Part shown: positions 12,369 through 54,110 of the stretch, piece by piece | How positions within the stretch are numbered: the first letter of the stretch is position 1 | Layout of the letters: every line of letters starts with the position of its first letter | NCBI RefSeq assembly: GCF_047495875.1 | Contig: NC_092464.1 | Location: 22,166,865 to 22,230,864 of the forward strand | Length of the DNA stretch: 64,000 nucleotides | Source of the DNA: Pithys albifrons albifrons | Taxonomy: Eukaryota > Chordata > Aves > Passeriformes > Thamnophilidae | Direction of reading: 5' to 3' | Position numbers and translations under genes: made by a program | The notes under the pieces: model-generated | What the model was told of the DNA's origin: nothing | Database searches by the model: none | The model's input: the letters and a program-made list of their open reading frames with translations, nothing else

Positions 12369-14451
12369 AAATAACCAACAATGAATAATTCATGATATGC
12401 TGGAATTATTTTAATTGATTTCATTATATGCTGTTTAGTATTAAGTGACGCATATCTCCTCCAAAGGAAGTCTGTTTTCCTTTGTTACTAATTTTTTAGC
12501 TGTTCTATAAAATGACTGTTCTTTCCTCTTTTCAATCTTCATAAAATAAAAAAAGGCTTTTATCTTCCCTGTACATCTCAGAAAAGGTCTTTTTAATCAG
12601 TTAAGAACAGTAAGTTCACACCTTCACAAACACTGGCTCTTTACCTGGCAAATTTAAAATGACACACTTCTGAGGCTTTTGATTGTGTGCTTAGACTGGT
12701 GTGAGTCTGGGGGTTGTGTCTGCTGTACCTGTATGCAGCATTTTGGGGAGTTCCTGGAAATACCCAGATGCAATACCAGATATCTTGGAAGTGCAGATGC
12801 CCACAGAGAGGCTGTTGAGGCACAGCATGTGCCATCCTTCCTGCTTACTGTCCTAATGGAACATACTTGTTTAACTCCAGTGGTTGAGCATGTGGGCTCC
12901 TGAAATGCAGAGGTACATTTTTTCACCTTGCTGCTCTGTTTTTGGAAGACCTCTATTAATGTGATGTCTAACATCTATCAAGTAGTGTAACTGCTGAGCA
13001 GTGTCTGTAGGGTGAATTTAAATGCTCTGGGAATCTGATAGTTTTCAGAAATGCGAAACTTCATCATGAAATCCTCACGCAGATGCATGACTCTCACTTC
13101 TGGTCAACCTTTCTACTTGTGGAATAAGCAAAAATTCCATATTCTGAACACAAAGCACAATTCAGTGTTGTCATTTGACCTTTTAGCGGTCAATCATCTC
13201 AGTTGTGCCTCTCAAGATATAAACTTCTATCCATAAGGATGTTCTTCACATGTGCTGTGAAGTATAGAATAGCAGCCAGTCTGCAGCTGTACTGCCCCTT
13301 CGCACGGGACAGCAACTGGTAGCTTGCTGGGAGCAATTCAAATTGCTTCTTTTATTGTCACTATGAACTGCAAGGGTCAGGATCCAGGCTTCCTACACTC
13401 CATTTGTCTCAATGAAGTAAGGAAAATTACAATAAAGAACAAAAGATAGTTAAACCACAGCTTCTCCAACACAGTGATTCCATATAGCTATTTAGTCATT
13501 GATATACTGTTCTTGCTTTCTCCTACACATTATTATGAGGGGAAAAAATCATTAGTAATCAGTGGATTAACTTCTCTCTGGGCTATGGGACAACTGTTCA
13601 CAATCTCTTTTTGTTACTGAAAACTATTGGGTATTGTGCCTTTGTTTTGAGATTTCTTTTCTCTCCTATGCTCTACAACTGAATTAAGTTTTAACTCCTA
13701 AAGGTCATTTCACACTGTAATAAAATGGTAGGCACACTTCCCCTCTGAACTACAGTGATGGCTTGGCACTGGGAGTTCATGCTTGGCCAAGTGTAAATTG
13801 CAGACTCCATCTTACACATTTGAATTACAAGCTCCTGTGGCAAGTTGTAAAAAACCAAGTGCAGTGGGACACAGAGTGGCACCCAGTCTGGTGCTCTGTA
13901 CACAGAGGTTGAGAGTTTGACAGCTGGAGGGACATCTAGCTGTCTTCTGCTGAGCCAGTAGGATCTTTTACTTCACATGTCACCTGCAATTCATGATAAA
14001 GCAAAACATAACACCACCTTAAAACAAAAATAGGAAAAAGTAATCCAAATCATCACCTTAAACCAAAATGGGAAGAACAATAACTTCACATTAAATTACT
14101 TTCAAGGAGGCAGTGCAGATAAGGAGAATTAGAACTGATGCATGCTGTTCTTATGTTTTTATGTGATGTTTGGCAGGACTGCCAAAGCAAGCACTCAGAA
14201 ATTCTGAATCTCATCCAGAAAGTTTGATATGATCATGGAAATCATCATAGTTCAAATAATTAACACAAGTTGCTCTTTATTTGTTTCCCTGGGTTCAAAT
14301 CATTACCATTCAACTCCAGTTTTTCTAGCACAGAGCTTGTAGAAATACAAAAGGCTTCAGGAAAACAGCAAGTGCTGTGAGAGCCAGTGGCTAGTGGCCA
14401 CCATGCTGGAATTGCCATGGCAGCCTCAGCAGCCTCCACCAGCAGCAACTT
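12369..14451. other. spacer between the two duplicate copies
   Basis: About 2.1 kb without a recognisable gene. Short frames on both strands (for example near 12640-12974) have no domain I recognise. No retroviral gag or pol signature was seen, which weighs against this being the interior of an intact provirus. Confidence 0.5.
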
Positions 14452-14902
14452 TTGTTTGTAGGGCTTTGTTTTGAGTCCTAGAGGAAAAGTTAATTATGGC
14501 ACCAGCAAAGTCCACTTGAGGATCTGGGCCTATACTCATATATGCAACTGAGGTGGCTCAAGGCCTCTCACAATTACAGGCACAGGTTAATTTTGTGTAG
14601 CCATGACACAGCCATGACTACACGCTGTTATGGAAAGCAGAGGAGAGACAGAACCTGGAAGGAGTAAAATGGGGGAAGATCCAGAAAGCTGGATTTATGG
14701 TGGTGTGGTGGGTCCCCCGGACACTGGTGTGTTCCTTGGTGGCTGACAGTAGTGTGAGCAGCTGGGCAGAGCTACATCCGAAGTAATGCATTTGCTTTTT
14801 TCTCTTCCTTTCTTTCAGAGTGCTGCCATAAGCAAATGGGTGTTTTGCCTACATCTAGCAGCAAACGTAGAGTCACTGGGAAACCTCTAAGGAGACCTAT
14901 GA
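14452..14902. repeat. copy 2 of the ~0.45 kb direct duplication, abutting the NMT2 CpG island
   Basis: This is the homologue of 11906-12368. It lacks part of the hairpin region and carries small insertions (for example GTGGCTGACAGTAGTGTGAG). The homology ends at GAGACCTATGA; the next base begins very GC-rich, CpG-dense sequence leading to NMT2 exon 1. The element therefore sits about 0.43 kb upstream of the NMT2 start codon. Confidence 0.8.
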
Positions 14903-15327
14903 GTGTCGGAGCGTTCCGGGTGTAAGAAGGTGCCGCCGGTGCCACACGGGGGGCCCGCGGGCCGGACCCGCCGAGGCTGCTCCTCGGGGCTCCCGCGGTG
15001 CGGGGGCAGCGCCCACGGGGTGGGGGCCGAGGCCCGTGGAAGGGCGGGGAGGCGGGATGGATGCCGGCCCGAGCGGGGCCGGACCCAGGGCCGGGTGTGC
15101 CCGGCCGCCGGGCCGGGTGCAGAGCTGCCCCCGCACAGCCCCGCCCCGGTCTCCGCGGGGCGGCGGGAGCGGCGGGGCAGCCCCGGCCGCCGCCTCCTTC
15201 TCCTCCTCTGGCAGCGGCGGCGCGGGAAAGGACCGCAGCTAGAGGGAGCTGCTCCGGACCGCGTCTGCCCGTGCGCCCCGGTTCTTTCATAGGCTCCCCC
15301 GCCCCTCCCCTCCCTCCTTCCCCCGTG

Positions 15328-45535
<30,208 letters not shown>

Positions 45536-46150
45536 GGACGCATTTCTAGAGAACTCTGAGGTCATCGTTTTGAGTTAATTTGATCTCCGTAACTCTTGGA
45601 ACGGTCTTGTTCAAGAGGAGTAAAAGCACAACGTCAGTGATACTGAAGTAGTCCATTAAATCTGAACAATGAAAACATCCACATGTGACCAAATTTATGC
45701 ATTTTCAGATAGATCAGAAGGCACATGAAACTCTTCTATTGCCCATGAAAAGAATAAAAAGCACATTCATTTAAGTTTCAAAGCTTAGCTTGCACCTTGA
45801 TGAGAAGAAGGTATTTTTTCCACTCTTGAAAAGACTGTTTTGTACAAACTGAACTTCAGTGGTGGATTAGGGTACAAAAATATTTGCTATTATGTGGATG
45901 AACTGCTGCATTTCTATTTATTAAGTGGTGGTGTATGTTTGTCAGTGTAACAGAATGAAGGATACAAACTCGAGTATCTTTGCTTATTTACTTCACATGG
46001 ATATCATCAAGAAGTATGGAATGTTTGTAGCTCTATGAAAGTCCTGGATGTTTTTGTAACTGGAGCAGTATGACAATGTGCTGGTTTAACTAGTGCATTT
46101 GTTTCTCCATAAGCAACGCTGCCAAATCAATAAAAAATACAGATTTGTAC
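45536..46150 (+). other. NMT2: NMT2 3'UTR (proximal form)
   Basis: Non-coding sequence after the TGA at 45533-45535. AATAAA hexamers occur at 45753-45758 and 46129-46134. A longer UTR using later hexamers near 49465 or 49663 is possible but unsupported from sequence alone. Confidence 0.5.
46129..46134 (+). terminator. poly(A) signal, NMT2
   Basis: A canonical AATAAA about 0.6 kb after the NMT2 stop, in AT-rich context. An upstream hexamer at 45753 is an alternative. Confidence 0.45.
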
Positions 46151-49100
46151 TTTGATCTTCAATAGATCAGTGGATTGATTTAACAGTATCGCACTGTTCA
46201 GTGCAGGTGTTATCTATGTTGCTGGAATGATAATACATTACTGTACTTAATTTACAGTTGTGGCACAAAACCTTAGTTTTTCCTCAGTAGAATAACATCA
46301 GCCTGTGTGTAAAACTAAGAATTTTAGTAGTGCTATCAGGATGTGTATAGTTTGAATGTTTTCAGCGCTTCTGCGAAATTGCACATATTCCTTGGTCTAC
46401 TTTGATTTCCTATGAAGTCTGTAATTCTAATGAAAAGTATTTTGTGTAAATATGTATTCATAAATTGTTTCTGGTAGTGTTTTTATCCTGAATTTGGAAC
46501 AAGAAGTTTTGCTATATATGTGGCTGGTAAGCAGAAGAGAAATGCTCTGCCCTCAGTCCTTGGAAGTCTGTACTGAGCTTCCTGAAATGTAGGAGGGTTG
46601 ATCTTTGTTGTTGGGTGGAGCTGTTTTAATTCCCTCATGAATACTCAGCAACGGGAGTGGCTTCTGAAGCACTTTATATGCATTCCAACATAGCATCATA
46701 GCTAGATATGATAGCAGTTCTTTCAGCTCATGGATGCTGCAGTAATGGGAGCACTGAAAAAATCTGCATTAAGAAACTGTTCTAGCTGAAAGTGCCAAAT
46801 TGTGGTAGTGAAGCCTCTGTGCTGTGAGCATCTTTTGAATGTGACTTGAATATCTCATAAAATGCAAATGTCTAACTTTCCTTTTAAACATGCCTGTAAT
46901 TCTGACAGCAGATTTTGCTGAAAGTTTAATTCTGTACATGAAGATAAATTTGTCTGTTCTTCATAACTGCTAGCCCTACCCACCTCCTTGTAGCAGTTGG
47001 GTTTGATTTTCTTCCCGTTCCTTTTCCAGTGTGTGAATGGTTTTTGGTTTCTTTTTCTTGTTGAATTGTGAGAGGATTCTGCCCTAGAAACAGTGATAAA
47101 CACTTTCCCCTTATTGCATTATAGCTTTGTGATTAAAGCATTCAACCTCCTTCAAACAAAGGAAGGGACTGAATGTGGTTTGTCTGACCCCTGGGTGTGC
47201 ACCAGCTTGGGACCTCACGAATTTAAAAGGATGGTCCAGTTGGGCTTTACATCTCTGGCCACCCTAATACCTACCTACTGGGAGAAGTCACAACAGACGG
47301 TGCAGAGGGAGCTTGGACTGTGTGAGGCCTGAGCAGAATTAAGTGCCTGAAAATGTAGTTGATGGTAGTGATATCTGAGGTAATAAGAATGAAATCTCAA
47401 TTCCATTGAAGACTTAAGTTTTTAAGTCCCAGAAGGCATGAAGGTGCCCCCCTGGCAGGGCATTCTCATTGGAGCCCACTGGGATGAGGAGGAGTTTCAC
47501 CAGGGGGTTCAGTGTATTCTGCTTTGGTTCTAAGGGCAGAGCCTTGGCAATCCTTGCTAACATGAGGTGGAACAGCAGGGCACAGCTCTATCCTCATGGC
47601 CAAGGTACTGCCTTGCTAAGAAATGATCACGGCCTAACTGTCCCTAATCTGTACAGGTGGTCTTGAATGCCAGGTGAAGATACACTCATGTTCTCTGCCT
47701 GCCTTCCCCTCAAAAAAATGCACATGGAAGAAATGTTAGGCAGATGTTTCCTTTCCTCCTGTCTTCTCTGAAATCAGAAGACAAATCCTCCCAAGTATTG
47801 CTGTTTATAAAGCTGAGGCCATGATGGGACCACTTATGTCCAGGAAGAAGACAGACTTGAACCTGGGTTTCCTGCAGCCTGGCTTTCTGCCCAAATCTTC
47901 AGGTTAGGGCAGGTGAAGAAAGGAGTGTGGCCATTCTTTTGCTCTCTTCTGGTAAAATAGTGCCATTTGCTTCTGAATCCAAGCAGTAAACCTCTGTCTT
48001 GTTTTCTGGCTCACTTTGCATGCTGAGGAGGAGGAGGACAGAGTCATTTTCCTGCAGATGATGGGCAGCACTGTAGCTGAAAGAGGAAATTTGCTGGCCA
48101 GAGAGCATGAGGAGAGCAGCCATCTGAGCCTGAGTGCTGGGGCAGTTCCTAGAGTTCCATTCATGAGCTTGCCTATATTACTACCTAACAGCTGCATAAT
48201 CCAGCATGGTCTCTTCTGTCCCTATTAAGTGCTCTTCACCTCAAATGCTTTGCTCAAGTTTCACAGCATCCAGAGGACATGAATCTTGAAAGTGTCTCAG
48301 CCTACACTCACACTGTAAGTTACTTGGGAGGTGAAAATTGTGGCAACTCACTTCCACCTCCCAAGCAGGTACTTAACAAAAGGTGAATAGAACATCCATG
48401 TGGGGGCCACTGTTGGCAGTTTAATAGGAGAGGCTCTTCTGTTGTTTCCAAAGTTGAATCTGTGTGCATCAGGCTTGCTATGAAGATTAGACTCCTCAAA
48501 ACCAAATAGGTGTTTGCACAGAAATTGGCAACTGTAAGGCTCGGTCCACCACCTTTCCCACCTGGCTTTTTAAACATCTGTAATTTCCTTCCCAAAGTAA
48601 CTTCCTATCTGCAGAGGGCACACAAATTCCTGAAGACAAAGATAGATCTAGCAGGCAGGAAAGTGCTTGAAAGATGATTGCTGTGCTTATGTTCTTTACC
48701 AAAGCTAATCCTTATGCTCTGTGTAAATGCTAAGACTTTTATGTTATGGATAGCCAGCCTGGGAATGAAATACTCTTAATGCTAGCATGCCTTCAAAGTT
48801 TTAGCATCCAAAAAGCCAGAACAAAGGACATGTTTGAAGGACTATGAAGCAAGGCAAAAAGCCTTGCCTCTTCTTACCACCATCAGACAAGGACAAAAAT
48901 TTTACCATTAAATGTTTGGTTTCAAGAAGCATCATGACTACAGACTCATTGCCATTGCCTACATTTGTAGGTAGTATCATGAACTTAAGTAATTTCTAAA
49001 TAAATCCAAAATACAAATGAGCTATCACAGATGGCGTTGGAAGTCTGGATCAGCGAATCTCTGAAAATGTGTAAATTCCACCTTTAAGAAACTACAAAGT

Positions 49101-49894
49101 AACTCAGTTAAAGTATTTTATGCTTTCTTCTACAAGTAAATTCCTAGGCTTATTGTCTGAACTGCAGCAATATTCCCCTTCCTTCCTAAAACACAAGTGT
49201 GTCATTAGGAAACTCTTCATAGTCCCCAGTAAAACTAAAGGAAACTCAAAGGTTACGTGGTGTGTTTTCAGTCTTGTAGCGGTTATAGCTCTCATCTACT
49301 TTATATACAACAGCATATGGTTTATCTCAATTTCCTGGGAAATACTTTTAGACTCCATTCAGAAATCTAAGAGTTTAGGTTTGCATTTTCTCACAGGATG
49401 TGTGTTAATAATGCGAGTTTTAATTTTCATACTGCAGTAGTAGTAATTTGGTTTTGTATTTGAAAATAAAGCTTTTTCTCCAGCATACCATACAGCAGGG
49501 ATCAGGTGGAACCCAAGTCTGTGTACATTCATGACCAAAACAAGTTCATTGTTCAGCAGAACGAGCTATAACAGAGTTCAAAAGGGAAGTCTGCCTGTGC
49601 TGTTACAGCTGTTTACTTGAAACCAGCTTTAAAAGACTTATATTGGCATGGACCTTTGTTTAAATAAACTTTCACTTTTGGTATTGATTTGTTTGAGTAA
49701 TTATACTTAAATCTGTTTTTTTTAAAGCATGTTCATCTGCGTGAAGATACAAAGTTTTGCATTAATTCCAAAGACGTATTATCTCTTAAAATTACTTTGG
49801 CATATTCATTACTGACTTTAACTCTCTGATCTCCAACTGCAACTGAAATACTTACCCCCAGGTAAACAGTAACACTGAAGTCTGAGCAATATTC
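46151..49894. other. spacer between the convergent 3' ends of NMT2 and RPP38
   Basis: About 3.7 kb with no exon that I can support. 47090-48620 is somewhat GC-richer and has several short open frames on both strands, none with a recognisable domain or splice context. Plus-strand AATAAA hexamers at 49465 and 49663 could serve a long NMT2 3'UTR. Confidence 0.55.
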
Positions 49895-49900
49895 TTTATT
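49895..49900 (-). terminator. poly(A) signal, RPP38
   Basis: TTTATT on the plus strand is AATAAA on the minus strand, about 150 bases after the RPP38 stop codon. Confidence 0.55.
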
Positions 49901-50049
49901 TAAGCAAAAAGTACCTCAACCAAATGCAACATAAAGTTCACTTTGTATTCAAGAGCTTTACACTGTAAAGCCTAAAAAAATTGTTCACTTAGAACTGTAC
50001 TCCATTCTGCATTTATAAAATCAGTTTAACAGAACCAAACTAAAATCAG

Positions 50050-50892
50050 TTATGCTGAAAAAGCTTTTTTCTTTTTGCGAGGTGGTTTCTTTATCTTATT
50101 GGGATTTGGGACAAGTTTCTTGATTTTCAAAGGCTGCAAAATTACGTTTGAAAGATCATGCTGATTGCTTTCTGTACGCTTCCGCTTCTGGCTTGCGAGC
50201 TCATCCCCTGCAGGTTCACTGGGTTCCTCATTTTCTGAAGAATCTGTATCTGTATAAGCCAGAGTTTCTTCGGTTCTGTACTGAAACCACGGCACTTCCA
50301 GCGCTGGTATCTTTGGAATGATTGACTGTATTGTTTCAGTAAATTTATCAGACTGCCTTTTGAAGCCTAGTGCTAAAATGGATGTTAAACCAAGAAGTGG
50401 CGCGACTGTTTCGCTGAGCCGGGGAACTTGGCCTGCTGGTGTGGCTCGACTTGCACTCAGCTCAATGAGATGCGACGTGATCATGGCAGGTTTTGCAGAC
50501 TTGCACACCAGCAAGAGAAGAAGTTCATTTTTTTCCAATGCTTTTGTAACTTCATTAACTCCAATAGCAAGCTGTCTTCTGATACTTATGTCAGTCCATC
50601 CTGGGTTTTGTTGATGGCTTTCTGTTTCCTCTTCTTTAGGGAGTTCATTGGTGCTAGCATCACACTTTTTTCCCATTTGTTTTTTTCTAAGGGGACGTTT
50701 TTTCCTTCTTGGACTCTCAATCTTTTTAAGTCCAATATGTTTAATCCTTTCTTCTAAGGTCTGTAGTATGAAATGCATATCTTCTCCATCTATTGTTTTC
50801 CATTGAAAAACAAAGGGGTTATCTAGACATGTTTTTACAGTGATTTTCTTTGCTTTACGAAGTGTTGCTGTCCCTTGCTGAATTACAGACAT
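50050..50892 (-). CDS. RPP38: RPP38, ribonuclease P/MRP protein subunit p38, complete intronless CDS
   Basis: A single 280-codon frame; I recall 283 for the human protein. RPP38 is a nuclear/nucleolar protein of RNase P and RNase MRP, which process tRNA 5' ends and pre-rRNA. It has an L7Ae/L30e-type RNA-binding domain. Recognisable blocks are EDMHFILQTLEERIKHIGL (residues ~38-56), IRRQLAIGVNEVTKALEKNE (~104-123), LVCKSAKPAMITSHLIELS (~128-146) and the basic tail QPLKIKKLVPNPNKIKKPP. Between the first two lies a lysine-rich linker (RRKKRPLRKKQMGKK). The start is the first ATG of the long frame and sits just after an acceptor (CCTTAG at about 50917). RPP38 lies next to ACBD7 and NMT2 in other vertebrates as well. 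No disabling change was seen. Confidence 0.97.
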   Translation of the reverse strand: MSVIQQGTATLRKAKKITVKTCLDNPFVFQWKTIDGEDMHFILQTLEERIKHIGLKKIESPRRKKRPLRKKQMGKKCDASTNELPKEEETESHQQNPGWTDISIRRQLAIGVNEVTKALEKNELLLLLVCKSAKPAMITSHLIELSASRATPAGQVPRLSETVAPLLGLTSILALGFKRQSDKFTETIQSIIPKIPALEVPWFQYRTEETLAYTDTDSSENEEPSEPAGDELASQKRKRTESNQHDLSNVILQPLKIKKLVPNPNKIKKPPRKKKKAFSA

Positions 50893-50916
50893 CTCAAGGT
50901 TCTGTGTTTTGTCACG
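50893..50916 (-). other. RPP38: RPP38 5'UTR part of the coding exon
   Basis: On the minus strand TTCCTTAG|CGTGAC is a good splice acceptor 24 bases before the ATG. This suggests that the coding exon is joined to an untranslated first exon in the upstream CpG island (donor at 52321-52322). Confidence 0.6.
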
Positions 50917-52322
50917 CTAAGGAAGAAAGAGACATTAGTTCAAATATTGTACTGTTTGCTGTGGCTGTCGTTACCACAAGCTTCTTTTGGGAATGCAGAA
51001 AATAAACATCATATATCAAAGTGATACTGGCAACTATCACCCTCCTCACAGCAGTTCACTGCTAATCCTTCAAGAGGCAGATGCTGTGCTGCTTTTAAAA
51101 AAATAATTAAAAAACTAGACTGGACAGCAAGGCAACAGCAGTGACAAGAGACCCTTCTGAAGCTGAACAAAATCATCTGGAGGTTAGACAGATACAAAAA
51201 GCAGAAAAAAAACCCAGTCAAACAAACCGCACTCCCAGAGTCACAGGTTGAAGGATCACTCCATTTTTGCTATTGCACAGCTGCATCGTGCCCCATGCCA
51301 TGGGAAAAAAACTCAATCACACCACGAAACAACCTCCAAGTTCCTAAATTTATTTAGGAGTTTTTTACAAATTTGTGTTTTCAGTCTTTATTCCACGCCT
51401 TTGTTTTTTTCTGCATTTGGAAGGCATGATACAAATCTGCAGACTCAATTTATGCTGCAAACCCTATGAAATGCCCTGGGGCACCCCAGCGATGGTCCAT
51501 CCAGCCCTGCTGTCTGCCCCCCACAGCGGGAACTGGAGAAACCATTAGGCTGCCATTCCCCTCAGCCCCCAAACACACAGTGGTTGCATCGGGGACATAA
51601 GACAGACAGTCTGACAACTTATCCTATTAGTCCTTTATGGAGCTGTCATTCATGCAGTTATCTAATCCCCTTTATCATCACAGTGGCAACAACCAAAACG
51701 TGGAAACCACTGAAAAATGTAAATAACCATTAGAAATCTTAAATGTGACTGTGTTAGAAATGGGCGCTTATGACAGTTTAAGAAAACTAGCTCTGGGTTG
51801 TTTTAAAAGCTTTCATTCAAGGATGCTTTGATGACCTTTTACAAGGCATATAAAGCAAAGTCAGCAACAGACTCGTGTATGAGAAAGGACCAAAACATGG
51901 ATTCCACAGCTGAAAGATTACATTTTCGTTTCAAAATGGGTAGTGCTGAAGAGACCAACCGTGCAGGGATAAAGAGACAGAGCAGCGAGTAACAAAACAC
52001 GGAGGCTGAGCTCCTCCACCTCGCGTCGCTGTCCCGCCCCGTCGCTTCCTGCCGAAGGGAGATCCGAGGAGAGGCCGTGCACGTCGCGCTCCTCCAGGAC
52101 CCTCCGCAGCCGCTTCCGCTCCACGCCGGGGGCGCCTCCCGCTCCTGCCGTGGAGAAACTCTGGTCAAACACGGCCCCAACAGGCCGCGCTGCACCGGGA
52201 CGGGGCTCCGGCCGCCCCCACTGCCGCCCCCGAGCACCCGCTCCCCGGCCGGGCCCCGCGCACACCGCTGCGGCCGCGGGACCGGAGCAGCCTCCGCTGA
52301 CCGACCGCAGGGCCCCCCTTAC
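50917..52322 (-). other. RPP38: RPP38 5'UTR intron (inferred)
   Basis: The interval lies between a minus-strand donor (GACGAG|GTAAGG, exon edge 52323) and an acceptor (exon edge 50916). About 1.4 kb; GC content rises from about 52000 into the CpG island. No coding exon or repeat was recognised inside. Frames at 51839-52379 on the minus strand are GC-driven. Confidence 0.55.
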
Positions 52323-52870
52323 CTCGTCCGCGGTCCGCAACGCCCGCCCAGCACTCCGCCCGCCCAGCACTCCGCGCACACGTCGCCGGTCGCCGTTCGG
52401 ATCCGCCCCGGCCCGGCCCGGCCCGGCCCCCCGCTCCGCCCCGCCCCGCTCGGCCCCATCCCCCCGGCCTGGTCCTCAGGGAGCTGAGCAGGAGCAGCGC
52501 GGCAGGCGCAGGAACGGGGGGGGGGCGGGGCGGGCCGCTCGGGCACCCAAGACATGACCGCGGTGCGGTGCGGTGCGGTGCGGTGCGGTGCGGTGCGGTG
52601 CGGTGCGGTGCGGTGCGGTGCGGTGCGGAAAGAGCCTGCCCCTGCCCCTGCCCCACCCACGGGCCCGGCTGGCGCGTCTCGGCGGACGGTGCGAGCGGTC
52701 GGGTGCCCCAGGAGGCGGCCCCGAGCCGGTGCCGGAGGCCGGGCTGCGGGCAGTGCCACAGGCGGTGCCGCAGCCAGAAGGAGCGCTCTGCGCTGGCGAG
52801 AGGCCGCGCTGCGGTGCCGGTGCCGGTGCCGAGCCCGGGGCAGGGCAGGCAGGTAGGTCTCGCTGCAGGT
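52000..52870. promoter_or_regulatory. CpG island, RPP38 promoter and untranslated first exon
   Basis: Dense CpG and about 75% GC. A minus-strand exon ending at 52323 with a consensus donor fits an RPP38 5'UTR exon starting somewhere near 52400-52500. A run of eleven G followed by GCGGGGCGGGC at about 52516-52535 could form a G-quadruplex. The pentamer array at 52561 lies on the ACBD7 side. Confidence 0.75.
52561..52625. repeat. (CGGTG)13 pentanucleotide array
   Basis: Thirteen perfect head-to-tail copies of CGGTG, flanked by further CpG-rich sequence. With a period of five the array reads as a repeating five-residue peptide in every frame (CGAVR-type), which explains several false open frames. 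Perfect copies suggest ongoing length change. Confidence 0.95.
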
Positions 52871-53599
52871 TTAGCTTTGGGGGTACCGCGTTTTGAACGC
52901 TCCGGACAATTGGCACGTGGGCGATGGCAGATCTGCTTTGTCATGTGTCAGCAGCCAAATCATGGCCCAGTCACCGGGCGCTTCATAGGGACTTCACAGC
53001 AACCTCGCTGCGGTGCAGTGTGCGACACGCTGTGGTCGCACCTTGTATCCTCTAACGCAAGATGACAAGTAAGGGCTGCTGGTTACGTTCAGTGTTCCCC
53101 ACACCTGCCCTGAGCCATTAACAAATCTTGCCAAACACATTCAGTCTCTACATTCATCTGGTTGCACGCAGCCTTTTGAGTCTGAAGGAGCAGAGCTTCC
53201 CCCACATGAATAAGGGCTTCGGAGCTTCAGAGTTGTTGTCAAATTTTTTTAAAAATCTTATTTACTGAAATTCACTTCTTTTTGTCTTCTTGTTAAGTCC
53301 TGGCTTAATTTAACATAGACTTCATTTGAGGGGAAACACTCCTTTTTTTGTGTGGTTCTGTGGAAGTTAGTGGGTTTAAAAAAGGAGAAGCACTTAGGAT
53401 TGTGATCAAACTATGCTCAGGGAATGAACATAAATGTATAGAGGCACGAATATACATAATTTATTAATGGTACAATAGATAAGCAGGGATGGATTTTTCT
53501 TCCGTCAGTGGTTACAATTGGAAGCCAGTTTATAAATTAATACTCTTTTAATTCTGTATTTAGTAGAACAAATTAAAAAACAGCATTCACAAGGTATTT

Positions 53600-54110
53600 T
53601 GTGTGTGTAGCTGCTTGTGTGAGGTATCCCCGGGATGAGCCGCGTGCTGTCCAAAGCTGGAGCCGGATGATGCGAGGTCCCGGGCTGGGCTGGGGCAGGG
53701 CCCGTAGCAGAGGCGCCAGCAGCAATAACTGGGCTGGCTGCAGTTCAAGTCACTCGAGATTTCAAACAAATGCCTTGGGAGTCCTGCTGTATCACTGCTC
53801 TCAGCCCTGGTGGCCTAATCCGCAGCGGTATGGAAAGGAGCTCAGGCTTTCCGAGGAAACGACTGTGGGCTTAATGCTCACTGCCCCCCACCGCCCCTTC
53901 AGCGGGATTCGTCGCCGCTCAGTTGTCCCGGCGGGTCCCGGGAGGAGCAGCGGGAGCGATCCCGTGTCCCGCCCGGCGTGGCTGTGCTGAGGTCACCGGG
54001 ACCATCCCAGCGCCACCGCGCCCGCGCCGCGGGAGCGCAGCCAGAGGAGCAGGAAGGAGGCCGCTCCCGGGCATCCATCCTCGCAGCATCATGACTCTCC
54101 AGGTAAGCAG
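53600..54110. promoter_or_regulatory. CpG-rich promoter region of ACBD7
   Basis: A second GC- and CpG-rich segment, separated from the RPP38 island by about 0.7 kb of AT-rich sequence, leads into the ACBD7 start codon at 54091. Transcription start not visible from sequence; no TATA box noted. Confidence 0.65.

Noticed and set aside
11906..14902. Complete provirus with the duplicated segments as LTRs
   Set aside because: The ends lack clear TG...CA, no target duplication was seen and the 2.1 kb interior shows no gag or pol similarity. Kept only as one possible explanation.
52165..53065. Several 100-260 codon frames over the RPP38 CpG island
   Set aside because: The pentamer array and high GC hold all frames open; the repeating CGAVR/TAPHR-type peptides are the array read in different frames.
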